From assembly GCF_000423565.1 (NCBI RefSeq), contig NZ_AUIF01000003.1, positions 248,001-312,000 on the forward strand: a DNA stretch of 64,000 nucleotides, given 5' to 3'. Of this stretch, positions 1 through 8,903 are shown in pieces. A program made the translations under genes and the position numbers. Numbering within the stretch: position 1 is the stretch's first letter; each line of letters begins with the position of its first letter. Source of the DNA: Runella zeae DSM 19591 (GTDB lineage Bacteria; Bacteroidota; Bacteroidia; Cytophagales; Spirosomataceae). The notes below the pieces were generated by a model. The model did no database searches. It was not told where the DNA came from and saw only the letters and a program-made list of their open reading frames with translations.

Positions 1-684
1 GACCTCTCTCAATATCCCCGCCCGTCAGTTACGGTAGATTGCGTGGTGTTTGGATATGATACCCAACAGCTGTCAGTATTGCTTTTGCATCGTAAAGAGG
101 AGCCTTTTGCCAATCATTGGACCCTTTTGGGCGGATTTTTACGTCTTGATGAAACCTTTGAGGTAGCCGCAGAACGTATCTTATCGAGCAAGGCAGGATT
201 GGCAGGCTTATATTTAGAGCAACTCTACACTTTTGGCAGTCTCGACCGCGACCCGCGCGGGCGTGTTCTTGCGGTTTCTTACTTTGCCTTGGTCAATCCA
301 CGTCAGTATAATTTGGTAGTGGGTAATATGGCCCATGATTTACGTTGGTGTCCGCTCAGCGATTTGCCCACTTTGGGGTTTGACCACCACCATATCATTG
401 AATTGGCACGGAGACGATTGGCCTCTAAAGTGACTTACCAACCCGTAGGATTTGAGCTATTGAACGAGAAGTTTACCATTACGGAGCTGCAAGACTTATA
501 CGAACGCATCTTGGGGCAATCGCTCGACCGCCGCAATTTCTACAAAAAAATCATGGCTTCTGGTATCCTGAAAGCTACTGGCGAACGCCGCGAAGGCCTT
601 AAAAGCCGCCCCGCTGAGATGTTTGCTTTCGACAAAACACGTTATGAACAACTTATAGAAGAAGGATTTCAATTTAAAATTTAA
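1..684 (+). CDS. NrtR-like Nudix-fold transcriptional regulator (5' partial)
   Basis: The reading frame is open from base 1 (DLSQYPRPSVTVDCVVFGYD), so the true start lies upstream and the GTG at 43 is probably internal. The N-terminal half is a Nudix fold and the C-terminal ~80 residues look like the winged-helix domain of NrtR-type regulators. The Nudix box is degenerate: glycine and the first glutamate are kept (GFLRLDE), but the catalytic REUxEE segment reads RILSSK, so hydrolysis is unlikely and a ligand-sensing role is expected. NrtR proteins are known to control NAD-synthesis genes and to respond to ADP-ribose. The gene sits 9 bp before a nicotinamide phosphoribosyltransferase gene, which fits that role. 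The ligand and operator are inferred. Confidence 0.85.
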   Translation, partial: DLSQYPRPSVTVDCVVFGYDTQQLSVLLLHRKEEPFANHWTLLGGFLRLDETFEVAAERILSSKAGLAGLYLEQLYTFGSLDRDPRGRVLAVSYFALVNPRQYNLVVGNMAHDLRWCPLSDLPTLGFDHHHIIELARRRLASKVTYQPVGFELLNEKFTITELQDLYERILGQSLDRRNFYKKIMASGILKATGERREGLKSRPAEMFAFDKTRYEQLIEEGFQFKI

Positions 685-693
685 AACACAGTC

Positions 694-2184
694 ATGAAAA
701 CACTCCCCGTTCTGTTAAAAGATGGCTACAAAGTCGGCCACAAATTTCAATATCCTGAAGGCACTACCTTGGTGTATTCAAATTTCACCCCTCGCAAATC
801 ACGCAATGAAGAAGTAAACGAAATTGTATTTTTTGGGTTACAGTATTTTATCAAAGAATACTTGATCCGGCAGTTTGACGAAAACTTTTTCCAATTACCC
901 AAAGAAGAAGTGATGCGTTTGTACAAACGTCGTATTGATAATTATCTCGGCAAAGACAGCATCACTTACGACCACATTGAAGCGCTGCATGATTTGGGGT
1001 ATTTGCCCCTTGAAATCAAAGCCCTGCCCGAAGGTACTCGTGTACCTATGCGAGTACCTGTACTTACGATTTGGAATACAAATCCAGCGTTTTTTTGGGT
1101 CACCAATATGCTCGAAACCCTCATGAGCGCTATTTTGTGGAAGCCTTCTACCTCGGCCACTACCGCAGCAGAGTATTGGGAAACCTTTGTAAAATACGCG
1201 CAAACTACCGTAGGAGAAGATTTGAGTTTTGTGCCTTGGCAAGGACACGACTTTTCGTTTCGGGGAATGTCGGGTATCGAAGATGCCGTCATGAGTGGGG
1301 CAGGGCACTTGTTGTCTTTTGCGGGTACTGATACGATTCCTGCGATTGATTTTTTGGAGCAGTATTATAATGCCGATGCCGACCAAGAGCTGATTGGTGG
1401 CTCAGTACCCGCTACAGAGCATAGTGTAATGTGTATGGGTACACAAGATGCAGAGATAAGTACCTTTGAGCGTCTTATTGCCGAAGTTTACCCCACGGGT
1501 GTAGTCTCAATTGTATCTGATACATGGGATTTTTGGCAAGTCATTACGGAGTTTTTACCACAACTCAAATCGCAAATTTTGGCAAGGGATGGCAAGGTGG
1601 TGATTCGGCCTGACAGTGGTGACCCTGTCAAAATCATCGTGGGCGATGCTGACGCTCCCCAAGGAAGCCCTGCTTACAAAGGAGCTATCGAATGTATGTG
1701 GGAAACTTTTGGGGGAACGATTACTCCCCAAGGATACAAGCTACTAGATAGCCATATTGGGCTGATTTATGGGGATAGCATCACTCCTGCGCGACAGCTT
1801 GCGATTTTGGAAGGTCTTAAACAAAAAGGTTTTGCAAGCTACAACGTGGTGCTGGGGATTGGCTCTTATACTTACGAATACGTCACGCGTGATACCTTTG
1901 GGTTTGCCATGAAAGCTACCTATGGAGAAGTGAATCACCAAGGGCGTGATATTTTTAAAGACCCTAAAACCGACGACGGTACCAAAAAATCAGCAAAAGG
2001 CTTGATGGCTGTACACCGTGATACTTCTACGGGGCAATACACCTTGAAAGACCAGTGCACTTGGGAAGAAGAAGCGCAAGGAGAATTGAAAACAGTTTTT
2101 AAAGATGGCAAATTGTTGGTAGATTGGAAGTTGGAAGAAATTAGAGAAAGGGTAAGGCAAAGTACTTTATCCTTTTTGACCTAA
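694..2184 (+). CDS. nadV: Nicotinamide phosphoribosyltransferase (NAMPT/NadV family)
   Basis: The protein has 496 residues, close to the ~490 of human NAMPT, and is full length. It is expected to make nicotinamide mononucleotide from nicotinamide and PRPP in the cytoplasm, for NAD salvage. Visible family signatures are the N-terminal DGYKVGHKFQYPEGT, the catalytic-histidine segment PATEHSV (His243) and RPDSGDP (Asp307), which is equivalent to the nicotinamide-selecting aspartate region of NAMPT. It lies between the Nudix regulator and a metallophosphoesterase, with a PRPP synthetase homologue downstream that could supply its co-substrate. An alternative is that it is a Namat-type enzyme transferring nicotinamide to ADP-ribose pyrophosphate, because those enzymes are annotated as this family. 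Sequence reading alone does not separate the two. Confidence 0.93.
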   Translation: MKTLPVLLKDGYKVGHKFQYPEGTTLVYSNFTPRKSRNEEVNEIVFFGLQYFIKEYLIRQFDENFFQLPKEEVMRLYKRRIDNYLGKDSITYDHIEALHDLGYLPLEIKALPEGTRVPMRVPVLTIWNTNPAFFWVTNMLETLMSAILWKPSTSATTAAEYWETFVKYAQTTVGEDLSFVPWQGHDFSFRGMSGIEDAVMSGAGHLLSFAGTDTIPAIDFLEQYYNADADQELIGGSVPATEHSVMCMGTQDAEISTFERLIAEVYPTGVVSIVSDTWDFWQVITEFLPQLKSQILARDGKVVIRPDSGDPVKIIVGDADAPQGSPAYKGAIECMWETFGGTITPQGYKLLDSHIGLIYGDSITPARQLAILEGLKQKGFASYNVVLGIGSYTYEYVTRDTFGFAMKATYGEVNHQGRDIFKDPKTDDGTKKSAKGLMAVHRDTSTGQYTLKDQCTWEEEAQGELKTVFKDGKLLVDWKLEEIRERVRQSTLSFLT

Positions 2185-2196
2185 ACACAACAAAGC

Positions 2197-2922
2197 ATGA
2201 AAAGAACGCTAGTCATCGGTGATATACATGGAGGTTTGCGGGCGCTACATCAGGTACTCACAAGAGCTGATGTCTCAACCGACGATACGCTTATCTTCTT
2301 GGGCGATTACGTAGATGGCTGGAGTGAGTCGGCGCAAGTGATATCATTTTTGATAGATTTAGAAAAAAGCCATCGCTGTATATTTATCAAAGGAAACCAT
2401 GATTTGTGGTGCGAGGGATGGCTAGATGCGGGCATTGCCCCCCATACTTGGCTTATGCATGGCGGGAGCAGTACCGCCAAAAGCTATCAGGATATTCCGA
2501 TTGATACGCGCTTGGTGCATTTGAATTTTTTTAACCGTATGAAATTTTATCATATCGATGCCCAAAATCGGCTCTTTGTACATGCAGGTTATACATCGGT
2601 GTATGGGCCTGAAGAAGAACAGTACCCCGACAACCTTGCTTGGGATAGAACCCTCTGGGAAACGGCGATGGTGATAGATAGCGGTCTTAATCCTGATTTG
2701 TTTCCGCGCCGATTGAAGATGTTTAACGAAATATTTATCGGTCATACCCCTACCATAAGATACGGGTTTGAAACCCCTATGCATCGATACAACGTATGGA
2801 ATATAGATACTGGAGCGGCATTTTATGGTAAACTTACTCTTTTAGATGTAGATACGCATCAGTACTGGCAAAGCGATACAGTACAAAATTTATACCCTGA
2901 CGAAAAAGGACGCAACCACTAA
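2197..2922 (+). CDS. Calcineurin-like metallophosphoesterase
   Basis: This 241-residue PPP/ApaH-type phosphoesterase has the dimetal motifs in order: GDIHG (8-12), GDYVDGW (36-42), GNHD (66-69) and a C-terminal IGHTPT. There is no signal peptide, so it is cytoplasmic. It starts 12 bp after nadV and ends 22 bp before the PRPP synthetase-like gene, so it is probably co-transcribed in the NAD cluster. The family includes protein phosphatases and dinucleoside polyphosphate hydrolases. The context suggests a nucleotide substrate linked to NAD or ADP-ribose metabolism, but this is inference. The fold is certain and the substrate is unknown. Confidence 0.88.
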   Translation: MKRTLVIGDIHGGLRALHQVLTRADVSTDDTLIFLGDYVDGWSESAQVISFLIDLEKSHRCIFIKGNHDLWCEGWLDAGIAPHTWLMHGGSSTAKSYQDIPIDTRLVHLNFFNRMKFYHIDAQNRLFVHAGYTSVYGPEEEQYPDNLAWDRTLWETAMVIDSGLNPDLFPRRLKMFNEIFIGHTPTIRYGFETPMHRYNVWNIDTGAAFYGKLTLLDVDTHQYWQSDTVQNLYPDEKGRNH

Positions 2923-2944
2923 CAACACTTACATACAGCCTTTT

Positions 2945-3796
2945 ATGAAAACACTCAATTTAATTTCTCCTCCTGTTTCAGAGATTACTTTTCAAATTTT
3001 TACTTTTCCAGATGGTCAGCCTCATATCAAACTGGATATAAAAACAGAACAACGATTCACAAGCTGCCGTATATTGGCTCGTATTTCGAGTATGAATGAC
3101 TTGTTTTTGGTATTGGCGGCCAAAAACGCTTTAGACCATGCGGAAGTCGAAGACGTGGAGCTATACGTATCGTATTTGATGGCTGCCCGTATGGATCGGG
3201 TGATGACCAATGGAGAACCTTTTTCTTTAAAAATCATAGCCGATATTTTGAATCTAGGAAATTTCAAAAAAATCAAAATTTTTGACCCCCACTCTGATGT
3301 ATCCACGGCTCTGGTCAATCGCTCGGCGGCGATTGATAATGCAGCCTTGGTTAGAATGGCTATCGAAGATTTTACCGAAAAATATTCTTCAAATAATAAT
3401 TATTGTCTGATTTCGCCTGATTCGGGGGCGTTAAAGAAGGTTTATAACGTAGCTCAGCAACTTGGGATACAAGAGGTAGCGGAGTGTATCAAGCACCGAG
3501 ATGTAAGCACCGGGCAGCTCTCAGGTTTCAAAACTTTTGAAGAAAATTTTGGGCAAAAGACTTGTTTTATCGTCGATGATATTTGCGACGGAGGGGGCAC
3601 GTTTGCCGGTATTGCCACTTTGCTTAAGAGTCGAAATGCCGGCAAAGTAGTATTGATAGTAAGTCACGGGATTTTTAGTCGAGGACTTACGATTGCTGGA
3701 ATAGACTATATTTATACCACTGATTCGTATCAATCTTTTGGCGAGGTTTTGCCTAATTTTAAGTTCTATGAAGTTGGCACAGTATTAGGGCTATAG
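2945..3796 (+). CDS. Ribose-phosphate pyrophosphokinase family protein (divergent PRPP synthetase)
   Basis: The protein has 283 residues, shorter than the usual 310-320 of PrsA. The PRPP-binding loop is present as IVDDICDGGGTF (Asp211-Asp212), together with DPHSDV and SPDSGALKKV. The catalytic region normally reading ARQDRK is MAARMDRV, and the flexible-loop KRR motif is KHRD. It is the last gene of the nrtR-like/nadV/phosphoesterase cluster and could feed PRPP to NadV. PRPP synthetase homologues paired with NAMPT homologues are also known as the ADP-ribose pyrophosphate synthetase (Adps) of the NARP1 NAD-reconstitution pathway. The divergence leaves that option open. The genome's housekeeping prs is presumably elsewhere. 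Confidence 0.85.
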   Translation: MKTLNLISPPVSEITFQIFTFPDGQPHIKLDIKTEQRFTSCRILARISSMNDLFLVLAAKNALDHAEVEDVELYVSYLMAARMDRVMTNGEPFSLKIIADILNLGNFKKIKIFDPHSDVSTALVNRSAAIDNAALVRMAIEDFTEKYSSNNNYCLISPDSGALKKVYNVAQQLGIQEVAECIKHRDVSTGQLSGFKTFEENFGQKTCFIVDDICDGGGTFAGIATLLKSRNAGKVVLIVSHGIFSRGLTIAGIDYIYTTDSYQSFGEVLPNFKFYEVGTVLGL

Positions 3797-4203
3797 TCAT
3801 CATCAGTAAGTAAAAAATATTCTTCGTAAAAAGAGTTTAAATGGCATAGTTTTTGATAGGTTTTTTTAAAATTCCTTCCTTATTTCTTCTAGTCTTACAC
3901 TTCTTCAAAGCAAACACTCTCTAGCTAAGGTGTTTGTTATAAGAGTTTTTTGTCTATTCCTAACGGTTACATTTAATATTTGGTGTATAAAATGGCCTTA
4001 AAGTTGTCCTAAATTTGGTTAACATAAGTTGCATAAAGTACATGCCGATTGCTTCCGTAAAGACTTCTTAAACGTATTTATGGAAGAGTTGTATATGTTC
4101 ATTTTTCAGAAGAGGAGATTTGGTTCGAGCACTTTATTAATTAACGATTTAAACGCTTTGCCCTTTTCATAACTATATATTTTAACGTAACCAGATTAAC
4201 CAA
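3797..4203. other. Intergenic region between NAD cluster and secreted-protein locus
   Basis: This is 407 bp of AT-rich sequence without a credible ORF. It contains a weak hairpin (3911-3936, CAAACAC paired with GTGTTTG) followed by a T-rich run near 3945-3951, which may end the upstream cluster. A TAAATTTG element at 4010-4017 matches the -7 box of Bacteroidota promoters but has no well-spaced TTG. If used, it would give the downstream gene a leader of about 180 nt. Nothing else was recognised. Confidence 0.5.
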
Positions 4204-4779
4204 ATGAAAAATGTTTTTTGCAACCTAGTTTTTCTCGCAATGCTAGGTGTGTGTACTTCATCATTTGCGCAAGATGACAAGGATGATACCCACACCATTC
4301 AGATTACGATTCCTGAAGTAGCACTTCTTGATATCGAACCTAGCGGGTCAAAGAATATCTCTTTGGCTTTTACAGCGCCTACGGAGGCCGGAAATCCCAT
4401 CACAGCCCCAACAGCTAACAATTCTCTTTGGCTCAATTATTCATCTATTGTAGCTTCTACAGGAGAGACCTCTCGAACAGTAAGCGTGCAGATTACGAGT
4501 GGCACGGTACCGAGTGGAGCAGACTTAACTCTGCAAGCCGCTGCTCCGTCAGGGTCGAATGGAGGAGGGACTATTGCTAATTCTGCTTCTTCTACACTCA
4601 CTTTGAGTGGTAGTAGCCAAACCTTACTAACCGGTATCGGAAGCGGCTACACAGGCAATGGTGCCAACAATGGGCATCAGCTGACCTATAATTTGGCGCT
4701 TGCTTCAGGTGCTTATTCAGATTTGAAGTATGATGCTAGCACCACTGTTACTGTTACCTACACTATTTCAGATCAATAA
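4204..4779 (+). CDS. Secreted pilin/subunit-like protein (paralogue of the 8367 gene)
   Basis: The 191-residue protein has a clear signal peptide (cleavage near SSFAQ/DD) and is then Ser/Thr/Gly-rich beta-strand sequence. Near the mature N-terminus it carries PEVALLDIEPS, and it ends with TVTVTYTIS. The gene at 8367 shares both features (PTVALLDIEPS, TVTITYTIT) and the intervening NSLWLNYSS / TSKWLNFTS segment, so the two are paralogues. A short protein with an exposed N-terminal strand and an Ig-like C-terminal strand is what fimbrial or spore-coat-U-like subunits look like. The neighbouring chaperone-like and barrel genes support a surface-fibre subunit. No domain is recognised with certainty and the function is inferred. 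Confidence 0.85.
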   Translation: MKNVFCNLVFLAMLGVCTSSFAQDDKDDTHTIQITIPEVALLDIEPSGSKNISLAFTAPTEAGNPITAPTANNSLWLNYSSIVASTGETSRTVSVQITSGTVPSGADLTLQAAAPSGSNGGGTIANSASSTLTLSGSSQTLLTGIGSGYTGNGANNGHQLTYNLALASGAYSDLKYDASTTVTVTYTISDQ

Positions 4780-4838
4780 CTCTCCAAAAGGGTAAGGTTT
4801 AGGATTCCGAACCGTTCTCATTAATTTTTGTACGACAT

Positions 4839-5624
4839 ATGGCTAAGTATTTTATTCAGGCTATTAGTCTGATGTTAGTTAGTGGATGGGTATCGGCCAA
4901 AATCATTGTTTTGAATGGCCTGACTCATATACATTCGGGGAATCAAGGGCAGGCGATGAATGGAAAGATTCAGGTCAAAAATGTAGGTACAAGTCCCGAA
5001 AAAGTCTTGGTATACAAAAAAGGATTGGTTCAGAATTGTGATGGTAAAGTCGATTTTGTGGAAGTGGGGGCCGACGCCAGGACTTTAGGCAAATGGTTGG
5101 AAACCAACGTTGACGAAAAAGTTTTGGAAGCAGGCGAAAGTTACGAAATTCTTTATACTATCCGTATTCCACAGGATTCGACTTTAGGTGGTTCTTATTG
5201 GGGGGTGCTCATGGTAGAAGGAGCCCCCCCACTTTTCAAAGAGAAAGAAGGGAGCTTGGCCATAGAATCTCGAATCAGATACGCCATTCAGGTAGTATTA
5301 GATATTGGAATTGCCGAAAGTCCTCAATTACATTTTGAGAATGTAGCCCTCAAAAAAGCAAACCCAAAGCAGAAAATCGTGCAAGCCAAAATCAAAAATC
5401 TTGGGAAATTTATGGTAATTCCTAAGCTTATGTTGGAGATATATGGCAAAGACGGCCAAAAACTTCTGGCGTTGGAAGCTCCTTCTCAAAAAGTGTATCC
5501 TTTTACTTGTAAAGATTTTGATATCGAAATCAAAGACCTTCCTTCTGGTAAGTATGAGGCTGTTTTGATTGCCGACTATGGACAAAATCTGTTTGGGACC
5601 AATTTGGTCATTGAGATAGACTGA
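4839..5624 (+). CDS. Periplasmic pilus-chaperone-like protein
   Basis: This 261-residue protein has a signal peptide (cleavage after GWVSA) followed by two apparent Ig-like domains. The first includes GKIQVKNVGTSPEKVLVYKK and ends in SRIRYAIQVVLDIG. The second starts near IAESPQLHFENVALKK. A two-Ig-domain secreted protein with an RIRYAIQV-type interdomain strand resembles PapD-like chaperones and related alternative-class chaperones. It lies between a small subunit-like gene and a large barrel gene, as in chaperone-usher loci. Identification is by architecture and context, not by confident sequence signature. Confidence 0.8.
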   Translation: MAKYFIQAISLMLVSGWVSAKIIVLNGLTHIHSGNQGQAMNGKIQVKNVGTSPEKVLVYKKGLVQNCDGKVDFVEVGADARTLGKWLETNVDEKVLEAGESYEILYTIRIPQDSTLGGSYWGVLMVEGAPPLFKEKEGSLAIESRIRYAIQVVLDIGIAESPQLHFENVALKKANPKQKIVQAKIKNLGKFMVIPKLMLEIYGKDGQKLLALEAPSQKVYPFTCKDFDIEIKDLPSGKYEAVLIADYGQNLFGTNLVIEID

Positions 5625-5646
5625 CAATATCCATGAGATAGATACC

Positions 5647-8370
5647 GTGAAGAAATACTTTTGCGTCATACCCTTCTTGGTGTGGTATCACTTTGGCTTT
5701 GCCATAGACCATTTTTCTATTGTTATTCTGAATCCACCCCAACAAATAAAACCCGGAGATTATTTTACACTCTTTGTCGAAATAAGGCGTGACGAAGCCT
5801 ATGACCCTACTTTTGGGGCTACTTTCAATCTCCCCAAAGACTGGCAAATATTGGCAAAGAAGCTCCCCCAAATCACCAGAGAATCTCGGGTTTTGAGTTA
5901 TTCTTATACCGTAGCTACCCCCCGTACTACTTCCGCAGGAGAGTATGTTGTTTTGTTTAGAACTTGGGAAAAAGGTTTTGAAAAAGAAAGTAAAGAGATA
6001 AAGATAAGGGTAGAAAAACTTCGTAAGATAGAAATCACGCCGCTTGTTTATCCTGAATATCTCAAAGAAGGTGAAATCCTGAAGATTGAGTACTTGATTC
6101 AGAATTTGGGCAATGAAAAAGAAAAAATAGAGATAAAAAGTAGCAGAGGACAAATACAAGGTCATAAAAGCTCGCTTTTGTTGGAAAAAAATGAATCAGT
6201 GCGCATATGGGTCAATCAATCCATCCCTTATACTGAAAGCAATATGTGGATTGTTAATTCGGATTTAAAAGTGAGTTTTGGGGATACAAGCCAGCCTGTG
6301 TATCGGGTAAAAAGTATTCCTGTATATGCCGCAAAAAACAAAAAAAGTGACCCTTATTTAAGATTTCCGGTCGAGTTGGGGGTATTGTATCATACTTTTA
6401 GAAGTGTAAATCAGCAGCGCGAAGGCTTCCAATATGACCTCCGAGGAGGTGGCCATTTAGATTTTTCGCAGAAGCACTATCTTGATTTTGTAGCACGTAG
6501 TCAAAATCAATTTGGCTATGCGGCGATTGGGTCGTATGAACAATATTCCCTAAATTATTCCTATAAGCCTTCGGCTCGTCAGCATACCGATTTGGCAGTG
6601 GCGGATTATAGCCTAGTGTTTACAAATCTCATAGAGTTAAGCCGTTTTGGGAGAGGTTTTAAAGTAGATCATTCGGTGGGGCGTTCTACGGTATCAGGGT
6701 TTTATCAAGAACCTAGATTTTTTCCAGATACAAAAAAAATAATGGGAGGAGCTTATGCATTCAATCCTACCTCTAAAAGTGTCATTGGGATTAATTTTTT
6801 ATCAAAACACCATATTTATAATGGACAGAGCCTAGCAACCAATTTTTTAGGGCTATCTACTTACATCAAAAAAGAACGGATATGGTTGGAAGCGGAAGCT
6901 ACAGGTAGCCAAACCAACGACCGCTTTGATTGGGGAGCTTTTGGTAGGTTAAGTTTTTCGACCAAAAGGCTCCGCTTTTTTTCTAATGTAGTATATGCAG
7001 GGCAACAATTCTATGGATTTTATAACGACAGCCGCTTGCTCAATGCCTCACTTTATTATGCGATTACCAAAAAACTAACATTGGGAGTGATTGGAAACTA
7101 TAATCAAATCAATCCAAGTTTGGATGTAACTGTGTTTAGTCAAGCTCCTTATTATAAAAGCAATATAGCCGAGCTGACCCTCCGCCCTAATACCCGTAAT
7201 CGCTTTGTTTTAAGCTATAACGAGCTTCATCGAGAGGACCGCGTTATGCCTCAAAAATTCAATTTTAAAGAAGAATTTATAAGATATACTCATTTTCTCA
7301 ACACCCGCCGATTTAATCTTTGGATGGATGGCAACTATGGCTATACTCACAATTTGCTCATATCACCCGATAGAGATTCAAGTCGGGTGTCTATCAAAGG
7401 AATGGTACAAGCTCAGGTAGTGATATTAAAAGTTTTTGCGTTGGGAGGTAATGTGGAATACTTGCGTACCAATAGGTATTCGATGCAAAATGAACTACAA
7501 GATTTTATGTTTTATGGAGGAACGCTGAGGCTTCAGTTTAAGAGATATTTTGATTTGTCGCTTTTGTACCGAAACAATTATACGATTGACGAACTTACCG
7601 AAAAACGCTCTTTTTTTGATTTACAAGCCAATCTCAATCTTCCACATCATCAGTTGAGTATAGTGGGAAGTCAGGCCTATTATCCCAATATTACGGAGCA
7701 AAATACGCTATATTTAGGTATAAAGTATACTTTAAAACTTAGACCGCCTATTGCCAAAAACACAAAATTGGGGAGTCTTAAAGGAAAAATAACAGGCCCA
7801 GCGAATGTCAGGAAAAATGGAGTGATTTTACAAATAGGTGACCAAAAACTGGTAAGTGATCGAAACGGGCAGTTTGCTATCAACAATCTGTTGCCAAATC
7901 AATATTACATTACCTTGATGAGGTCGTCGATGCAAATAGGAGATATACCGGCGATTTCTACCCCACTCGAAATAGAAATCAAATCCGATAGCAGTTCTTA
8001 TGTCGATATTCCTTTTTCAAAAGCAGGGGTAATCATGGGAAAGGTAGTGTTTGAGAAAAGTACTCAGTCAGGAAATAAAGAACCACTTACCAACAAACCT
8101 ACTATCCTCGCAAAGCTTTATAACGATACCGAAAGCTATGTAACAAAAGTGAGCGACAAAGATACTTTTACCTTTAAAGAAGTAAAACCTGGCCCGTGGA
8201 AAGTGATGATATGGATACCAGGCAATGGTGAAAAATATAAAATAGATAATGTTGTCAGTGATGTAAACGTCAGTGAGGATGCTTCTCATGAGCTATTTTT
8301 TAAAGTAAAACCGATTGAACGTAAAATCCATTTTACGGAAAATAATTTTTATTTAGGGGATAAAGAATGA
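5647..8370 (+). CDS. Usher-like outer-membrane protein: Ig domains, predicted beta-barrel, two C-terminal carboxypeptidase-regulatory-like domains
   Basis: The 907-residue protein starts at a GTG that gives a good signal peptide (MKKYFCVIPFLVWYHFGFA). No in-frame ATG lies nearby. Residues ~20-225 are two Ig-like/NEW3-type domains. Residues ~235-690 are alternating aromatic/polar strands typical of an outer-membrane barrel, enough for about two dozen strands. Residues ~709-785 and ~794-895 are CarboxypepD-regulatory-like sandwich domains, similar in position to usher C-terminal domains. I see no TonB-dependent receptor plug. The upstream neighbour is chaperone-like and the downstream subunit gene overlaps its stop codon (ATGA). 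The most economical reading is an exporter or assembly platform for the small secreted proteins around it. An alternative is a structural OM protein unrelated to ushers. Confidence 0.8.
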   Translation: MKKYFCVIPFLVWYHFGFAIDHFSIVILNPPQQIKPGDYFTLFVEIRRDEAYDPTFGATFNLPKDWQILAKKLPQITRESRVLSYSYTVATPRTTSAGEYVVLFRTWEKGFEKESKEIKIRVEKLRKIEITPLVYPEYLKEGEILKIEYLIQNLGNEKEKIEIKSSRGQIQGHKSSLLLEKNESVRIWVNQSIPYTESNMWIVNSDLKVSFGDTSQPVYRVKSIPVYAAKNKKSDPYLRFPVELGVLYHTFRSVNQQREGFQYDLRGGGHLDFSQKHYLDFVARSQNQFGYAAIGSYEQYSLNYSYKPSARQHTDLAVADYSLVFTNLIELSRFGRGFKVDHSVGRSTVSGFYQEPRFFPDTKKIMGGAYAFNPTSKSVIGINFLSKHHIYNGQSLATNFLGLSTYIKKERIWLEAEATGSQTNDRFDWGAFGRLSFSTKRLRFFSNVVYAGQQFYGFYNDSRLLNASLYYAITKKLTLGVIGNYNQINPSLDVTVFSQAPYYKSNIAELTLRPNTRNRFVLSYNELHREDRVMPQKFNFKEEFIRYTHFLNTRRFNLWMDGNYGYTHNLLISPDRDSSRVSIKGMVQAQVVILKVFALGGNVEYLRTNRYSMQNELQDFMFYGGTLRLQFKRYFDLSLLYRNNYTIDELTEKRSFFDLQANLNLPHHQLSIVGSQAYYPNITEQNTLYLGIKYTLKLRPPIAKNTKLGSLKGKITGPANVRKNGVILQIGDQKLVSDRNGQFAINNLLPNQYYITLMRSSMQIGDIPAISTPLEIEIKSDSSSYVDIPFSKAGVIMGKVVFEKSTQSGNKEPLTNKPTILAKLYNDTESYVTKVSDKDTFTFKEVKPGPWKVMIWIPGNGEKYKIDNVVSDVNVSEDASHELFFKVKPIERKIHFTENNFYLGDKE

Positions 8371-8903
8371 AATGGTGTATCGTATTAATTTTAGGATATG
8401 CATGTTTAGGGACGCAAGCACAGAGCACTGTTTCAGTGGTAACCAATCTAAATTTGCCAACAGTAGCACTTTTAGATATAGAGCCTTCCAATGCATCTAT
8501 TACATTGGCTTTACAAGCTCCTGTTCAAGCGGGAAGCCCTGTTACTATTCCTTCTAACAATACTTCCAAATGGCTAAATTTTACTTCGGCTATTACTACG
8601 GGTGGAAGTCGGCGTATTACGGCCCAAATCACCGCAGGTGCAGTGCCTACTGGTGTGAGGCTTAAGCTTAATTTAGGCTCCTACACAGGAGTAGGAGCAG
8701 GAACGCTTGGCACACCTCTGTCCAATATTTATTTAAGTACTACTTCTCAAAATATTGTGACAGGTATCGGCGCTGCTTATACCGGAACAGGAAGCACTAA
8801 TGGCTACAATTTGACTTATAGCTTAGAAATAGATAATTATGGGCAACTGCGCCATAATCTCTCCAATACTGTGACCATAACTTACACTATTACCGATAAT
8901 TGA
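8367..8903 (+). CDS. Secreted pilin/subunit-like protein (paralogue of the 4204 gene)
   Basis: This 178-residue protein has a signal peptide ending near GTQAQ. It shares PTVALLDIEPS, TSKWLNFTS, an IVTGIGAAYTGTGSTNGY segment and a final TVTITYTIT strand with the protein encoded at 4204. The start codon overlaps the stop of the barrel gene, and its own stop overlaps the next start, so translation of the three genes is coupled. It is probably a secreted structural subunit handled by the chaperone-like and usher-like proteins. The resemblance to spore-coat-U or fimbrial domains is by overall pattern only. Confidence 0.85.
   Translation: MKWCIVLILGYACLGTQAQSTVSVVTNLNLPTVALLDIEPSNASITLALQAPVQAGSPVTIPSNNTSKWLNFTSAITTGGSRRITAQITAGAVPTGVRLKLNLGSYTGVGAGTLGTPLSNIYLSTTSQNIVTGIGAAYTGTGSTNGYNLTYSLEIDNYGQLRHNLSNTVTITYTITDN

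Noticed and set aside
895-1386. Minus-strand ORF of 163 residues inside nadV
   Set aside because: Antisense shadow of a strongly coding gene; Cys/Arg/His-rich product without family features.
1-3796. Prophage origin of the NAD cluster
   Set aside because: No phage structural, integrase or lysis genes in the window; sequence style matches the neighbouring chromosomal genes. The left flank is not visible, so this is only a working rejection.
5608-6165. Minus-strand ORF of 185 residues opposite the usher-like gene
   Set aside because: Phe/Tyr/Leu-rich translation of the opposite strand; the plus-strand frame has a signal peptide and coherent domains.
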